NCBI GenBank assembly: GCA_040757115.1
Contig: JBFLYA010000126.1
Location: forward strand, 1-6,407
Length of the DNA stretch: 6,407 bases
Direction: 5' to 3'
DNA from: a bacterium
Lineage (GTDB): Bacteria > UBA9089 > CG2-30-40-21 > SBAY01
How positions within the stretch are numbered: position 1 is the first letter of the stretch; each line of letters begins with the position of its first letter. Positions 5,202-6,407 of this stretch are shown here, one piece after another. The translations under genes were made by a program, and so were the position numbers. Below the pieces are notes generated by a model. It searched no databases and was not told the origin of the DNA. It saw only the letters and a program-made list of their open reading frames with translations.

Positions 5202-5230
5202 AGAATATCATATCTTAATAATAATGTCAA
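5202..5230 (-). promoter_or_regulatory. predicted sigma70-type promoter for infC-rpmI-rplT
   Basis: On the minus strand a perfect -35 box TTGACA (5230-5225) is followed after exactly 17 bases by TATTCT (5207-5202), a 4/6 match to the -10 consensus. The -35 box overlaps the thrS stop codon. Transcription would start near 5195 and give a leader of about 85 nt before infC. In E. coli infC also has a promoter within thrS, so the placement is plausible. This is a consensus match only. Confidence 0.6.
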
Positions 5231-6407
5231 TAGATTTTTTCTTTTATCTCTTTTATTAAATTATCTACAAATTCTTCTACTAAAAGATTTGCTGACTCCT
5301 TCGTATGTCTTTTTCGAACGGATACCTTTTCTATTTCTATCTCTTTATCTCCAATGATTAACATATATGGAGTTTTCTCAAGTAATTCTGCTTCACGGAT
5401 TTTAAATCCTATTTTTTCATTTCTTTTATCTACTTTAACCCGCACCCCTTGTTCTAATAATCGTTCTTTAATCTTTTCTGCATAAGAAATATGTCGGTCG
5501 GCAATGGTCATAATCATTACCTGGGTTGGAGAAAGCCAGGTAGGTAATGCGCCCGCATAATGTTCGAGCAACGCCCCTAAAAATCGCTCAAGACTACCCA
5601 ACACTACTCGATGAATCATTACTGGCTGATATTCATTACCATCACTGCCTACATAAGTCACATTAAATCTTTGTGGTAAATTAAAATCTACCTGGATAGT
5701 TGGACCTTGCCAGGCTCTACCAAGTGCATCTTTGAGTTTAATATCAATTTTGGGGCCATAAAAAACTCCTTCCCCTTCATCAATGGCATAATTTAGTCCT
5801 TGCTTTTTTAGTCCGACGCTCAAGGCAGAAGTAGCTTTCTCCCAAATATCTGGAGTTCCAACATATTTTTCTGGTTTGGTAGAAAGATAGACATCATATT
5901 CTTTAAATCCAAAGGTCTTTAACATCTCTGAGGCAAAGTTTAAAACAGTGCATATCTCCTCTTCAAGTTGGTCCTGACGACAAAAGATATGAGCATCATC
6001 CTGCGTAAATCCTCTCACTCGCAGTAACCCATGTAATACCCCACTTCGTTCATATCGATAGACTGTGCCCAATTCAAAATATCTTATGGGTAATTCTTTA
6101 TAACTTCTTGTCTGGCTTTTATATATTAAAATATGGCCCGGGCAATTCATTGGTTTAAGCACATAAGGATTATCTTCAACTTCCATAAAATACATATTAT
6201 CTTTATAATATTCACAATGCCCTGAAGTCTGCCATAAATCAATCTTAGCAATGTGAGGTGTAACTACTTCTAAATAATCTCTTTTTATATGTTCCTGGCG
6301 TAAAAATTTACATATTTCCTCGCGAATGATTGCTCCTTTTGGATGATAGTAAATTAATCCTGGTCCAACTTCATCATAAATATCGAATATTTTTAGTTCT
6401 TTGCCAA
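5227..6407 (-). CDS. thrS: threonyl-tRNA synthetase, 3' part (N-terminus outside window)
   Basis: Charges tRNA-Thr with threonine in the cytoplasm. The reading frame stays open to the window edge, so 392 C-terminal residues are seen and the TGS and editing domains cannot be assessed. The visible part starts at GKELKIFDIYDEVGPG, the entrance to the class II catalytic core. Motif 2 is at visible residues about 108-142 (FELGTVYRYERSG then RGFTQDDAHIFC), and motif 3 includes MIHRVVLGSLERF at about 263-275. The three zinc ligands are present: Cys88 (MNCPGH), His139 (DDAHIF) and His265 (MIHR). Their spacings of 51 and 126 residues equal those of E. coli C334, H385 and H511. The remaining C-terminal part is the HGTP anticodon-binding domain (RNEKIGFKIREAELL). 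One loop reads WQGPTIQ where E. coli has WQCGTVQ; I regard this as ordinary variation. The Met at 6195 is internal, not a start. The TGA stop overlaps the -35 box of the infC promoter. Confidence 0.97.
   Translation of the reverse strand, partial: GKELKIFDIYDEVGPGLIYYHPKGAIIREEICKFLRQEHIKRDYLEVVTPHIAKIDLWQTSGHCEYYKDNMYFMEVEDNPYVLKPMNCPGHILIYKSQTRSYKELPIRYFELGTVYRYERSGVLHGLLRVRGFTQDDAHIFCRQDQLEEEICTVLNFASEMLKTFGFKEYDVYLSTKPEKYVGTPDIWEKATSALSVGLKKQGLNYAIDEGEGVFYGPKIDIKLKDALGRAWQGPTIQVDFNLPQRFNVTYVGSDGNEYQPVMIHRVVLGSLERFLGALLEHYAGALPTWLSPTQVMIMTIADRHISYAEKIKERLLEQGVRVKVDKRNEKIGFKIREAELLEKTPYMLIIGDKEIEIEKVSVRKRHTKESANLLVEEFVDNLIKEIKEKIY

Overview
The window is an AT-rich bacterial segment in which every recognisable gene lies on the minus strand. 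In transcription order (high to low coordinate) these are thrS (3' part only), infC, rpmI, rplT, a four-helix-bundle (23S rRNA intervening-sequence type) protein, a nitrilase-superfamily amidohydrolase, and a PilB/GspE-type secretion ATPase. The thrS-infC-rpmI-rplT order is widely conserved in bacteria. The PilB/GspE gene points to an organism with type IV pili or type II secretion. The many short AT-rich intergenic repeats and the four-helix-bundle gene resemble genomes of uncultured candidate-phylum bacteria; that placement is inference and weak.

Layout. 5227-6407: catalytic and anticodon-binding parts of threonyl-tRNA synthetase. 5111-5226: a good sigma70-type promoter overlapping the thrS stop, a hairpin, and a strong Shine-Dalgarno. 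4595-5110: infC, which can only be read full length from a non-canonical AUU start. 4215-4594: an unusually long infC-rpmI gap holding a candidate MITE-like element (near-perfect terminal inverted repeats and a flanking 12-bp direct repeat). 3623-4214: rpmI and rplT, closely spaced. 3084-3595: the four-helix-bundle gene, bracketed by copies of an ATTCAC/ATTCACA repeat family. 2204-3025: amidohydrolase. 341-2101: pilB-like ATPase with a compact hairpin just before its ribosome binding site. 1-340: no gene; three kinds of short repeat.

Function. thrS, infC, rpmI and rplT are translation genes. infC, rpmI and rplT probably form an operon with a promoter inside the end of thrS, with IF3 limiting its own synthesis through the AUU codon as in E. 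coli. The downstream amidohydrolase and PilB are not functionally linked to translation in any obvious way and are separated from it by repeats, so their co-transcription is uncertain. I found no phage, CRISPR, toxin-antitoxin or other complex defence-type system. The points of most interest are the infC start architecture and the repeat elements that have entered an otherwise conserved ribosomal operon.
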